Below, piece after piece: positions 12,501-25,000 of a stretch of DNA of 64,000 nucleotides (its first letter is position 1; each line of letters starts with the position of its first letter). The translations under genes were made by a program, and so were the position numbers. The stretch is from Channa striata (lineage: Eukaryota > Chordata > Actinopteri > Anabantiformes > Channidae), in the NCBI GenBank assembly GCA_033026295.1, contig CM065175.1, positions 27,995,375 through 28,059,374 on the forward strand, written 5' to 3'. The notes under the pieces were generated by a model. The model searched no databases, was not told the DNA's origin, and saw nothing but the letters and a program-made list of their open reading frames with translations.

Positions 12501-15500
12501 TAAAAATGTGATTAAAAGTGAAGCTGAATTTCTTCTTCTCCAAGTAATAACCAGCTGTGCTGGAATTTTCGAAGAAAGAGCAGAAATGCAGGTAAACAAA
12601 ATCACCTAAAAGGCAATTTATGGAACGTGCGGACGATAATGTAAATCGATCTGATGCTATTTTTCACTTGTCTTTTATAAGAATAAAGTTCAAATTTGCT
12701 AACAGTGAATCTCGTACATATCGGCACATTCAAACTTTCCAACGGAGGCAGTGTTAGCCGTTAGGTGCAATTTCCAAAATTGTTTTGCACCATTTTTTCG
12801 CACATCACCCATCGATTCATGTTCTAGTTCTGGGCTGAGATCTGTTAGCATTTCTTTGTGCACTGTTACAGTAAATTTTCTTCATGTCACTGCTCTGGCA
12901 GTTGTTTCAAACGTTTTTGACGCCTCATGTGGTAGAAAGAATGTTTCATACCATAAACATTAAACATAAACAGGCCAGATCTTGGGACAATGCAGGAAAT
13001 TGAAGCTGAAAGACCGAAGAAACGAACCAGAAAGCTTGTTACCACTAACTTACACAGATTCTGGAGGTAGAAAACCCCACAAATTCACAGAAAACCCCTG
13101 TTGTCAAGTTTTGTTGAATCGAAACAAACAAGGACAACTGAAAGCAATCACATTAATATAACCACAAATATAAACACACTTTGTGTGCTGATAGCTAACA
13201 CAAAGTAATTAATATAATTATTACATTTTTTTAAAATGTTGAATATATGTCTATGGGAGTCTTTGATGTCTTTCATGTGTGAAAACACATGAAAAACATG
13301 AAAGGCCGGTGGTTTGCAGTTCTGAAGTGTTCAGTGTTTTCTGTTTCATTTGTGGAACTGCAATTGTGCAGAGAAATGTTTATATCATTACTTTCATTTT
13401 TAATTTATTCAGTGCTTCTAATCTCTCGGCTTTAAAGTTCTTCAGCAGCCACCTGTTGCAGCAGAAACCCTTTTTCTGTCGTGTTTTTACTTCTAAAGTG
13501 TTCGATGCCTGCAATCCTAATACATGTTGAAATAAGTTTATTTTCATTTCTTCAGGAAATGCAGAATTCTAGTTAAATATTTGTTGTTTCTGTGAGACAT
13601 GAACATCCACCTGGACAAACCCAAAGCCTTGCCACAGCCACTGACAGCTTGTGACCGAGCTTTCAACCTGTCTGGATGGTCTCGGCCTCTTGTTTTCCAG
13701 GCCTTACTGTCCCTCAACTCCTAATTCCTGGCTCACTGGTCTCAAAAGATCAAAAAGGGTTGGATCACACCGGCAAAACTTGCAGTTTGTCAAACAACTT
13801 TCTTATATTTCCAATGCATTTCAGCGTAATCCTACTTGCTCTACTTGCGCCCTTTGACACTGTGAACCATTCTGTTCAGACACTCTGACATGGGCAGCCC
13901 TGGTAAACCTCTGGCCTGGATCAAGTCTCGCTTATTAAAACTATTTCGGCAGGTGCATGTATTTAACTCTCACAGCCGCTCCTCTCGTGTGCTGCAGTTT
14001 GTGGTCCTCTTCTTTTTTCCATCCATACTCCATCCCTGGGCACTATCATCCCCTCACGTATATTTTCCTATCATTGCTGTCCTGATGGCACACTTCAACC
14101 TGCATCAGGTTCAAGCTCTGACTCTCACCCAAAGAACGATCAAATCAACAGCACCTTACCACCTAAACACCCTCCCTACAATCTCTCTTCACCACATAGA
14201 AAAAGATCCCAAGAGATGGTGAAATGAGCTAGGAAACTCTGCATGCTTCACTCCCAATATTCAAAAAATTGTTGAAGACAGAACTCTTCCACAGTTTTAT
14301 CATTTAATCTATTTCAATCTAATCTGTCTAATTCTTGATTTCTTGACCGGACCCTGTTGCTGTTGCTTTCTGTCAATCCGCAAAACAGCTAAAATGTGAC
14401 CAGTGTTTGACTGTCGTGTTTTTCAGTTGTACCGTGATGCCGCAGAGTGTATGAACCTGCTGTCCCAACGGCTGGGCTCACAGAAATTCTTCTTTGGAGA
14501 CTCGTAAGACTCACTTCCTCCTTTTACCAACAGTGACCGCTGACCCTTATTTTTTTTAACCACCGTACATGTTACATCCTAATTGCCATAATCAGCACTG
14601 TTTAAAATGCATGAGTGGGCTTAGAGTTGCATGCATGACAAATACTAAAAGAAATGTTTCCCAAGTGTTGTGTGTTGCATTGCTTCTCCCCTGCAGGCCT
14701 TCGTCACTGGATGCTTACGTTTTTGGACAATTGGCACCCATCCTGAAGTCTAAACTGCCAAACGGGAAACTGCAACAGCATTTGAAATCCCTCGACAACC
14801 TGACCAACTTCTGCACGAACATCCTGCTGCTGTACTTCCCCCGAGATGGTCGAGGTGAGACGACTAACCCCAACTGGAACTTATTAGCTGCATTAGATTC
14901 ACTGGAAATAATCTACTGAGACCAGACTGTATAAACTCTGCAGACAAGTTGGTGTTTTTTATTTCAGTGGGGTAACATGCTCTTACAAGTTGTCTAGAGA
15001 TGCAACAGGTCAAAAATCACCAAAGAAGAATTTGTAGGATTTTATTTTTAATATTTCAGTATAGTTTATATTTCACTGAGTTTATTTGCATAGGGTTTGT
15101 ATAATGTCCCTGACTCGCTTCACCCAAACCATCTCTCAACTCAAAACCTTCAGGAGACAAAATATGTACAAAGAGACTTAAAACAGACACAAAAAAGACA
15201 CCTAATGTCTGTGTGTAGTTGTGTCTGTTTGAGTGCAGAGGTCTCGTGTAAGAAGGTCGGGGGGCTTCTTTGTCTGTGCTGAGGGACCATTTTCTCATCA
15301 TGTTGTTCGTCCTCACAATGAATCATCTCACGTTCTTCATGTTGTGTTTTAGAGAACTCCAATCAAAAGCCGGCGGCGCAGCACGAAAGTGCAGATTTTG
15401 ATCATGTCCCCAACAAGCGGAGGAAGCAGTTCCTGTCAGCTCTGGTGGCTCTGGGAGCCATGGTGAGCTACGCCTTGCTGACTGGCATGGTCTCCATCCA

Positions 15501-15579
15501 ACACGTCCAGCACGAGGCGCTGGAGGAGCCCCCAGACCTGCAGACCATTGGGTCCCATGAGGACGAGGGAGACAGCTGA
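6585..15579 (+). CDS. mtx1: Metaxin-1 (mitochondrial outer-membrane import/sorting component)
   Basis: Eight exons: 6585-6665, 10012-10081, 10168-10247, 11648-11740, 11825-12007, 14427-14503, 14697-14854, 15353-15579. All phases match and the total is 322 aa, close to the 317 aa mammalian form. The start MATPDELFCWEGDWGLPSV aligns with mammalian MTX1. Landmarks follow in order: FAGAPLKL...NPWKSPSG (Tom37/GST-N thioredoxin-like part), KYNADYDLSAKEGADSLAF, WYAEHMPFPLNFFLPGRMQ (GST-C part), LSQRLGSQKFFFGD and SSLDAYVFG. The C-terminal membrane anchor is at about residues 274-295 (ALVALGAMVSYALLTGMVSI), which separates it from metaxin-2. By family knowledge it works with metaxin-2 and the SAM50 complex in beta-barrel protein insertion. 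Introns 1 and 5 are the longest, and intron 5 holds LINE debris. Confidence 0.95.
13150..13560. repeat. Dispersed repeat, copy A (second copy near 39.7 kb)
   Basis: This stretch and 39700-39960 share ordered blocks: GCTGATAGCTAA, TAATTAATATAA, GTGTTCAGTG, GCCTGCAATCCTAA and GTTGAAATAAGTTTATTTTCAT. Spacing between the blocks differs, as expected of an old interspersed element. This copy lies in mtx1 intron 5. The family is unknown to me. Confidence 0.55.
13640..14345 (+). mobile_element. Broken L2-like LINE ORF2 fragment
   Basis: Translated pieces carry FDTVNH (the conserved motif before the reverse-transcriptase palm), GSPGKPLAWIKSRLL and, after an apparent internal deletion, the element's C-terminal and 3' part (RTIKSTAPYHLNTLPTISL). 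Frameshifts and stops are numerous and the element is clearly dead. It is inserted in mtx1 intron 5 on the sense strand. Confidence 0.65.
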
Positions 15580-15801
15580 GGACGACACACAGAGGTCATT
15601 GTTGTGGACTGAAGAGCCTGATGTTTTATGAAATGAGTAGATGTGTCAGTTGTAATCCTCACCAAAGGAAGTCACATCTTGAAGTTTACGGATGATATAA
15701 AAAAAATGATTATGATTGGTTATGAGTTATTATAATAACTCATTAACACATACAGAAACCTTCAATGGAAGAGTGATGGTTGTTGCTGGTTTATGTACAG
15801 A

Positions 15802-15807
15802 ATTAAA
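15802..15807 (+). terminator. Possible mtx1 poly(A) signal (ATTAAA variant)
   Basis: ATTAAA lies 223 bases after the mtx1 stop, and no AATAAA is nearer. The next canonical AATAAA is at about 16396-16401. Which one is used cannot be told from sequence. Confidence 0.35.
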
Positions 15808-16129
15808 GACAGTTCTCTTTAACTGCAGTAACCTCATTTTAAAACCATAGCTTTGGTTCTTTATTTCTTAACCCAGCTGTGAATAAGAAGCATGGTTTGA
15901 CTTTTTCTTTAAAAAAAAATTAAGTTGTTCTTTTCTCCAGGTTTGTTATGTTGGGGGGTTCCTCAAATGTCAGAAACCCTGTTCATAAGATGGTTCTGAT
16001 AACTGGCTACATTTTGGATCTCACTGCCAGTTGATGGAGTTCCAGGATTCTTTTGCACCCGGCTGTCAAACTAATCCCCTATCCAATGTTTCCTTCATTT
16101 AGTTCCCTTTTCCTGTCTGACTCCTGAAG

Positions 16130-16345
16130 AAATGGGCCCTTTTAGGAGGTTCTAGAAGAACTTGAGAAGGGTTTACATGTACATCATGAGGTTCTACAGT
16201 GCCTTTGGGGAGGTTCTAGGCTTTACTGCAGGGGCTTATCTACATTCTCTGGGGGGTTGAAGAGGTTTATAATCAGCATTGCCTGATAAGGTTCCAAGGC
16301 TCTGGAGAAGGTTGTGTTTGTCACTGAGAAAGTTCTAGGCTTTAA
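16130..16345. repeat. Degenerate GAGGTTCTAG minisatellite-like block (copy 1)
   Basis: Irregular tandem copies of a GAGGTTCTAG / GAGAAGGTT core occur every 25-45 bases (for example near 16145, 16190, 16208 and 16290). The same kind of block recurs at 20330-20690 in thbs3 intron 2. This block lies in the mtx1-thbs3 intergenic region. Confidence 0.55.
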
Positions 16346-16349
16346 AGGG

Positions 16350-18700
16350 AGTTTGACTTTCCTGGAGTTGGTGCCGGAGATTGTTACCAGCATCAAATAA
16401 ACAGAACTCTCACCTCTCGATCCAAACTCAGAAAACAGAACTCTTCCAATCAAGTTCCTCTTGAAAAATCTGTTCCGTTCTTTCTTGCACTTACTTGAAT
16501 CTCCTGAAACAGAAGCACTTCTTCTCACAGGACTTTGCGTTAATGTTTTCTGCTTGACTTTGATTATTACTGCTTTGCTCCTCACTGTAAGTTACGATGT
16601 AAATTTAAATCTTATTTTAAACAAGCTTGTCTCCAAACTCTGTTGTATGTGCCGGAAGGCTCCACCTCACAGCTTCCTGCTATTGAGGTCTACGTCTCAG
16701 ACACCAGGAAAACCTTCAGAGGTGTGTTGGAGGCCATGTCTTCTTCACCGTATTACGCAGGTGGTTTTACTCTTATGGCTGATGTGTGAAAAAAGTACTG
16801 AACGTAATTCTGGACTTTTACCAGTTATTTGGTACAATCTAGTCTCTGTACCTGATGGACACTTAAAGACGACCTGGTGTGAGGAAATGTGAAGAAATAC
16901 GATCCCCCAGCACATCTCCTTCTAGGTACAACCCCCCGTTCCCTCTGATATGGGCTTGATGTAAAATGGAAGAGGAGCACAGTGAACACGAAGACAACTG
17001 ACTCTTTTTCATTTACCCACAAAGCCAAACACCCCCACCTTCCCTTATCCCTCCGTCCTCCACTCAGAGGCTCCACCCGTCCTGACCGGGTCCTGGACCC
17101 CGGGTACGTCCAGCTGTACATGACGCCATCCCCCTGGAATCCTGGCCCAGCTCCTTTTCACCCTGCTGCATGTTGTTAAACGCTTTATTCCCCCCCTCCT
17201 CGCTTAATAACCTGATCTGTAAGCAGTTTGTGTAGTGGAGCCCTTTCTCCTCTGGATGCAGTTTTGACTCCTCTCACAGCTCCTGCTTTCACGCTCTCAG
17301 GGGGAGGGGGAGTCAAACTGCTGCTGTCAGATGAGTGGAGTGGCAGCCCCCCTCACCTGCTGTTAAACACAGGTTTCCAGGGCAACGCTCACGAAGCAGA
17401 AACAAACAGAGGAGGCCTGTCGTGGAAAACTCATTTCTTTGTTTCGCTTATATCATTTCTCCCTCTTTGGATCTTTTCCCCAGGAACTCCCAGTTTACAT
17501 TTTTACTGAATTAGCAGACAAGACGACTCCCACTTCAGTGACTCTGACATCAGGAACAGTAACTTCCCTGGGACCCAAGACCTTCAGCGGCTAATGAAAC
17601 CTCTGGCTCACTGTGTTTATGGTCAAGATTTTACTGAATACTAGACTCGTACACCCAGATTCCCTGAGCAGAATTCCATCCACCTGCAAAGTGCTTGATG
17701 AGGCATCATCCAAACTCTGTACTTTTCTAAAAAAAAATTTTTGTAAAATAGTTATTCAAGTTCAGTTTTTTATAAATGTTGTTTGCACTGTAGTGAAAAT
17801 GTTTCTGCTTTTTCCCTCTCGGCGTGTGTTTGAAAGCTTTACTCATGCAGCTGATCTCAGTTCACATCTTTGCACTGACTCTGCATCTGAAACACACTAA
17901 AGCAGCTAATTCGATAACTTTTTCCTACCAACACAACAAAGTCTCCTAAAATCTGAACCTTTTAGAATACAAAAGAAATATAAACGTCTATAACCCCAGA
18001 ACAGCCTGCTCTCCTGTGATGCTCTGCCATGTCGTCACTCCAGCTTTCGGCACTTCCTTTGTTTTTGGATGCTTTGCCTCCTTCAGGTGAAATGCAGCAT
18101 GGCTTGATTCAGGTCAGCTGACTTACTTCATTTCTGAATATTCCACGTCTTCGGTTTCTTGCAGATTTCTGTAGGTCGTTGTCTGCACTGAATACAGCGA
18201 ACCAGTCAGACGTGCCACGATCTGTTTGTGTCTAATGACACTTTACACTCGGTGGTGTTTATTTCAGATGATCTGTCCCAGTGTTTTGTATCATCTTCTC
18301 TTTAGGGACATTTTGAATCTCTGGTTATTTTTCGTGTGCTTATGTTGCCTCACTGGCATCTGTGTGAGGAAACTTTGCATCTGTGTCATTTTGTCCTGGA
18401 TTATTTTTCAGGTGGAGATCAGAGGAACTGATACTTCTGCTGGATCACTGCGGGACTGAATGGAGGCCCAGGACAAAAGCTACGTGGGCAGAAGAGACCT
18501 TTGACCTCTGACCTTTCACAGTGATGAATGAGGAGCACAGCGCTGCAGTCTGTCAGTTAAACACGCCAGTTCTTCGACGCAGTTGGTTTCATGGTTTTCC
18601 TCATTTCAAACATTAAACTTCATTAGTTGCCCTAATGACGTGTTATTCGTACTATTTTGTGTTATTCGAACTTTTGTTCGCTTCGAACCCAACTTTTTAA
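16350..18700. other. Intergenic mtx1-thbs3, no gene recognised
   Basis: I found no coding exon with family similarity. Open frames here (for example 16461-16892 on + and 16825-17121 on -) lack conserved motifs and usable splice phase. The 17000-17400 part is C/T-rich. Distal thbs3 regulatory sequence is possible but not demonstrable. Confidence 0.4.
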
Positions 18701-18719
18701 TTTTGATGATTATTCTTTT

Positions 18720-19075
18720 GTCTTTTCTCTCATTCTCTGTCTCTCTCCTCGGTCGCGCGCTTTGGAACCGACTCTGGAGCGCGCGCGTCAGCAGCAGTGT
18801 CAGCTGCGCGCGCCAAGCGACCGTTACTTTCTGCTCCGTCCGGCTCTGGTCCGGATCATCTACTGTCAGTCTGATTTTCTGCGTCCGGCACCGCGCGTTG
18901 CTTTATCGGTGTGGACCAGCTTAGCCCCCCCCCCCCGGTTCGGGCTCCTACGTCTCCGGCGTCGGTCGCCGACAGTCCCCCTTCTGCTTGGACCCGGGTC
19001 TCCTTCATCTGCTCCTTCGTCGGTTTTGGTTCGGTTCTGGTTGTGGTGGTCCGGTTTCCTCAGTGACGTCCAGAC
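18720..19075 (+). promoter_or_regulatory. thbs3: GC-rich thbs3 promoter / 5' UTR
   Basis: A local jump in G+C and CpG over the AT-rich background (GCGCGCGTCAGC, GCGCGCGCC, TCCGGCGTCGGTCGC) comes directly before the thbs3 start codon, with a 12-base C run at 18925-18936. There is no obvious TATA box. It looks like a CpG-rich promoter plus 5' UTR, with the start site not determined. Confidence 0.5.
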
Positions 19076-22000
19076 ATGGGTTGGAGAGTCCCGGTTGTGC
19101 TGACAATCATCTGTGTTGAGCTGGCGGCGGGAGTCCCGGACGGACCGGACGTTCAAGGTACCGAAGCAGCGAAACGCTGAAGTGACTTTTACATGTCACG
19201 GTTCTTTTTACTTGAACTGCACATTTGAGCATGTTGTTACCCTTCGAATGAAAGAGTGTAAGTCAGAACAGTGTCCGAGTCCAGTTCATCTTCACAAGTT
19301 CTGCATTTAAAATTCCACTCAACTAAATGTGAAACCTTTCAAAAACTTGTAGTACTTCAAGTAAAACGAATCAGCGTATGTTAAGAAATGCACTGTTGAT
19401 GAACACAAGCCCTGAATCTAATTTCACTGTGTGGAACATGGTGCTGCTGAGGAGCTGCTGCATTTCACATAAATGATCGTGTATTTAGTTTTAATGATAT
19501 AGAGTAAAAAGTACATTGTGTATTTGAAATGTGGTGAAGTGAAAGTTTCAAGAAGCAGAAAATGGAAACACACACCTCAAAGCTGTACTCAAGGACAATC
19601 CTGAAGTAAAAGTACAAGGTTACCCTCCATCACCGGCCTCTGTATTTATGAGCAGTGACGGTACAAAATCTTCAGACCGCTCAGAACAGGTCCAGAGTCC
19701 CCGCTGGAGAACCTGGCAGCAGCACGAATGTTCACTGCAGTTCTTCCTGTTTAGTCAAATTAAACTAGTGATTTCACTCAGTGTGAGGAATTAGTTTCTC
19801 GTGTTTACCCGATAATCAGCTGGCTTCATCAGAACTGGTCCTGATTCACACCTGTCCACACTGTGAGCTATTCTCCGTCTGGTTCAGCGTCCTCATACTC
19901 TTCCTCCTCAGTGATTGACGTGTTGAGTCTTCAAGATTCAAAGCAGACTTTAGTGGCGGTGGAAAAGCTGTCGGCTGGACTGAGCGTGCTCAGTGACGTC
20001 TACGTGGTGTCGACGTTCCGGCTGCCGGCAAAATTAGGTGGCGTCCTGCTGGGTCTCTACAGCAAACAGGACAACAGGAAGTACGTGGAGCTCGCCGTCA
20101 TGGGGAAGATCAATAAAGGTTGGTTGGAATTTAATTTATTTTATATTCTTAAAGGCCGTCAGGCTGAAGCAGCATTTCCATGACAACATGCTGTGGTTGT
20201 AGTGATTATAGAGAAATCATGAATCAGGAGCTGGGAATGTGGAGCAGCTGGTTTCTAATGGTTCCGGGATGAAATGTTGTATTGCAACTTTGCAACAGAC
20301 ATTCTGAGTTCTGACAGGTTGAGTGTCTTACAGGTTCTTTGAGAGGTACTATGGTCATTTATTAGGTTCTAGTAGCCCTCAAAGATCTAGAAGCCGTTGT
20401 TCAGGGCTTTTAATGGTCAAATTGTTCAGCCAGCCCACTAAGAAGGACTTGGTGGTCACAAAGGGTCTGAGGTCATTGAGAAGGCTTCAGTTAGCATCGA
20501 GGTGGTTCTTGTAATGTTTAAAGAGGTTCTAGTTGTTTATGAGCCGTACATAGGCCTCATTGTTGACACCTTTTATAAAGAGCTCTGGGGTCACTGACAA
20601 GGTCATGGCAGTGACTGAGGAGTCTTTCAGGCTCATTGTCCCTGTTGTTTGAGGAGGTCTGTGAGAAGGTTCCAGATGTCATTACAGTTTTTCTCAGTTG
20701 CTAAAACATATTTCTTGAAATGTATTTTCTCAAACCTTTAGACACAAATCCAAAAGTTACAACTACATGTACAAAACTCCAGACTCCAACTTATCACTTC
20801 AAACCCACATATTCTGTGTTCAAAGTCAAACCAGCTGTTGCCTATAGTTGCTCAGGGGGGATTAGTTGTTTTTTTTTTCTCTTTAGTCTGGACTTTTTGT
20901 GTAAAGATCCTTGAGATGACTTTGTTGTGTATTGGTACACATATAAATAAAGTTGAATTGAATTAAACACTTTTCAGATCATCCACACAGCAAGTAAAAG
21001 TATGTTCACCACAGAACATTCGTTAGACGCTACGTAAAGCAGCATAGAACACGGCATCCGGGGCATTTACTTATGTCACAGGAACTGATTATTGTAGATG
21101 CATCTAGGAAAAATTACGGTGGTCAAAGTGTGTTCAAATGTTTCACAACCTCGGAATGTAGTCATTATGTTTTTAATTCAGACTTTAAAAAGTATCTGTG
21201 CGTTTTATGTGGTTCAGTCCAGTCTGTCAGCTGGTCCCAGGTTTTCACAGGCCCCTTTAGTATCATGGTTCTGTTGTTGGTTTATAGTGTTCTTCCTCCT
21301 GATAATGACATACTCTAAAGGCTGTTTACTTTAATATAACCCAGAGTTTTACTAACTGCTGTATGTGACTTGTCTCCTTGTGACCTTTGACCCCTGAGTT
21401 TAGTTAAAACCTCCTCCTTTTGAGTCCAGCTCCTGAAAAACCTGCAGAACCCTCAGATCTTTATAATACATTTCACAAAGACTCAGGGGTTCTCTTCTTC
21501 ATGTTGGGAGGTGGATCTCTCTTAGACACTTGTGTAGGTGGGGCTGAATTAGGAGGGTGGGCATAATAATCTGATAATAATCATAAAAACTGACGTCTTA
21601 ACACCTTTGTCCCAAGAAGGGATTTAATTTAGAGTGATTTATGATGAAAAACAGTCTAAAATACTAAGTGAATATAATTACAGGTTTATTTCTTGGTATG
21701 ACGGATGAGAAGAAACCTGAACAACTCCAACCTGAATCTAATGACTCACTTCTTCCATCAGTTTTAGTTCGTTACATCCGAGCCGATGGAAAGGTCCACA
21801 CCGCCAACCTGCAGAACGCCAACCTGGCTGATGGACGAACTCACTCCATCATCCTCAGACTTGGAGGTCTGCACCGTGAAAACATGAATGCAGAGCTCTA
21901 CGTCGACTGCAGGCTGGCCGACTCCAGCCAGGGCCTGCCACCTCTGGTCCCTTTGCCCCGAGAGGCTGAGATGGTGGAGATCAGACATGGACAGAAGACC

Positions 22001-25000
22001 TATGCCCGACTGCAGGTTAGTGTGTGTGTGTGTGTGTGTGTAAAAACGCATGGGAAAATTATTAGTTTGGACAAATAAAGACCAGTAATATGCTCAGTTG
22101 TTAAGTCACGTAAACCGTACTTGTTTCTCCTTGGTTGGAAACGTTTCACCACTCAACCGAGCATTGAAGGGACTGAAGCACGACTCAGCCTGTTGATAAC
22201 AAGCCTCGGTGACTGAGAACCTGTGTCCACAATGTCCCTCCAGCAGTGAGGCAGGAATTAGGAGCATCCTGTCTCACCGTGATACCAAAAAACTGGTCCA
22301 TGCAAGTTTTTCTGCTACAAAACCGCATTATGGTCGGATAAACCAGCAAATAAGTTCTGTGAATATTTAAATATATACTCTAGTCTGTTGGTACAAAAAC
22401 CAATGTATTGGTGTCTGAGAGGTTGGAGCTATGCTGCTTAGTCTTTCAATTATCTCACTCATGTTATGATGATCTGTAATTTCTTTAGGCTTATTATTTT
22501 AGTTTAGTTTGAAATTTGTCTGTGAAGACGAAATCCTGTTGAGATCCTGAGACCGATTAGACCAAAGTGCTGTGTGAACATCGCTCTAAGGTTCTTACTG
22601 TGTGTCTCAGGGGGCCGTGGAGTCCCTCAGACTGGCTCTAGGAGGCACTGTCGCCAAAGCTGGAGCTCTGACCGACTGTCCATTCCAAGGAGACTCCTCA
22701 GGGTACAACGCAGGTGAGTTAAGAGTCGTTAACCCACTGAGGTCAGCAGCAGGACTGACCCGCGAATACACCTGTACCACAGCTATAACATCTGACATTA
22801 TGTAGGCCTGCACTGAATGATGATAAAGTATTCACATGGTTGTTTAATGAATGTTGTCTAATCACATATGTATTTATTTCACATTTTCCACTTAATTAAA
22901 TTAATAGTAGCAGTTGGAATGTGATAATCTGACCTTTAACCTTTGCAGTTGTGTCCCCTTTTTAAATGTGTGCAGCTCTTTACAGTTTTACCTGCATATT
23001 TTCACATAGGTTGGCTGGACAATAATAAAAAACTTTAAAGCTATTCATCAAAAAATCCAACAATAATCAAAATAGTAAATTGTGTGTAATTACAGAAGGT
23101 TTTTGAAGACCTATTGGCAGAACAATGAATGAAATATGTAGAAAAAATCTTCTTCTACACTCAAAGTAATTTGGATTTTGACCAAAGTATTCAACAGAAA
23201 TCGATATTTCTGAGAAAACCTAAAAAGGAGTTTGGATCAAGGGCTCTCTTTTTCGTGTTCCGTGTTTATCTGATTTTATCTAAAAGCCAAACTGGGGACA
23301 GGGGTGACAAGGTCAGTTTTCTGCTATATGTCCTAAAATCAAAATGTTTGGCTGTTTAGTCCACGAGAAAACGAATAAAAGCCAGATTATGACAGTTTAT
23401 TTATCTTACAGTAAACGGGGAGGTCAGCTCCATTTTGGGTGAGTTTAGGCCAAAATCATCAATTGCACTCAAACTAATGAGTAATCCCTTTGGCTCACCT
23501 GTGTTCAGGTAACTAACTGTAGATTGTGTTTGTCAGGTGATCACACCAAGGCTCTGATTGGTCAGCTCATTATCTTCAATCAGATCCTGGGAGAGCTGAG
23601 GCAGGACATCAGAGAACAGGTGAGACAGTAGGTCGTAGGACGGGTGAGGCAGACTTCAGAGGACAGTTGGGACAGGTGATGGGATTTGTCTTTGATGTGT
23701 CCTCTGGTCCCCAGGTGAAGGAGATGGCTCTGATTAGGAACACCATCTTGGAGTGTCAGGTTTGTGGTGAGTCAACTTTTCTTCATCGTCCCCTCATTAA
23801 AGCCAACATCTGAGGACCTGATTGAAGACCATCTCTGTCTTTGCAGGGTTCCATGAGCCTCGTTCCCGCTGTTCCCCCAACCCCTGTTATAAAGGTGTGG
23901 CCTGTATAGACAGTCTGCACTACCCGGGGTACACCTGTGGACCCTGTCCACCTGGAACCACTGGCAACGGAACACACTGCCAGGACATTGATGAGGTAAC
24001 GGGCAGCACCGTGTCACGTTAAATGACCAGGACATAGATCCAGGTTCTAGGGACATCTCGGACACTAACTGTAATCCTTCCTCCTCAGTGTCAGCTGCAG
24101 CCTTGTTACTCTCCTGAAGCCTGTGTGAACACTCTGGGGGGATTTAGCTGTCAGCCCTGTCCTCCAGGCCTCTGGGGGGCACCGCTGGTTGGAACTGGAC
24201 TGGACTACGCCAAAACTCAGAAACAGGTCTTACAAGGACTCACAATCAGGCTGTGTGTTTAAAATCACCCCCTCTTCCTCGTTTACTAATCCCTATACAA
24301 TAAGCAGTGGGTGGTCAGTTGGCATTTGGGACATTCACTAACGTGTTATCCCCCACACCTCACAGAGTTACATTGTGGGACACTCATAGAGGACAGATTT
24401 ACCCACACGACCTTCAGACACTACTACAAGACGGAGTGCTCTAAATAGTGTATGGGGGTGATTCTTGACAGAGACCTAGACTGGGATCAGTTCTGATGTT
24501 TCTGTGTTGATGGTTCCTGTTTCTCAGGGACTCGGTTCCAGCTTCATGTGAATAAACTACACATGCTCAGATCTAGCAGATCAGGTTCTGTCCAAGCTGC
24601 TGCAGCTCTGCTGCTGCTGCTGCCGTCCTCCATCTGTCTTTCTACTGGCTGTGAGACACTACAGGATAATGTTAATGTTGATTGTATGTGTGTCTGTCAG
24701 GACTGTGTAGACATTGATGAGTGTGTGGATCTACCAGATGCCTGCGTCTCAAACTCCATCTGCATCAACACTGTGGTGGGTTCGTGGTTCTGGTCCAGCA
24801 TGAGGAAAATGAATAAGACTGGATGAGAATCATGTAAGCTGTGTTACCTGGTGGTCTCTCAGCTCTTTCTTTCATTCACAGGGTTCATACAAGTGTGGTG
24901 GCTGTAAACCTGGTTTCCTTGGTAACCAGACATCAGGTTGCTTCCCCAGGAAGTCGTGTGCTGCCTTGACCTTTAACCCCTGTGACTCCAACGCTCACTG

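Noticed and set aside
6585..15579. Assignment to metaxin-3 instead of metaxin-1
   Set aside because: The YALLTGMVSIQ anchor, the PSVSTDCLVVL N-terminus and the thbs3 neighbour fit mtx1. Metaxin-3 normally neighbours thbs4.
18583..19156. Open frames of 96-148 codons on both strands around the thbs3 5' end
   Set aside because: They lie in the GC-rich 5' UTR and promoter, where stop codons are rare. None matches the thrombospondin start, which is fixed by signal peptide and phase.
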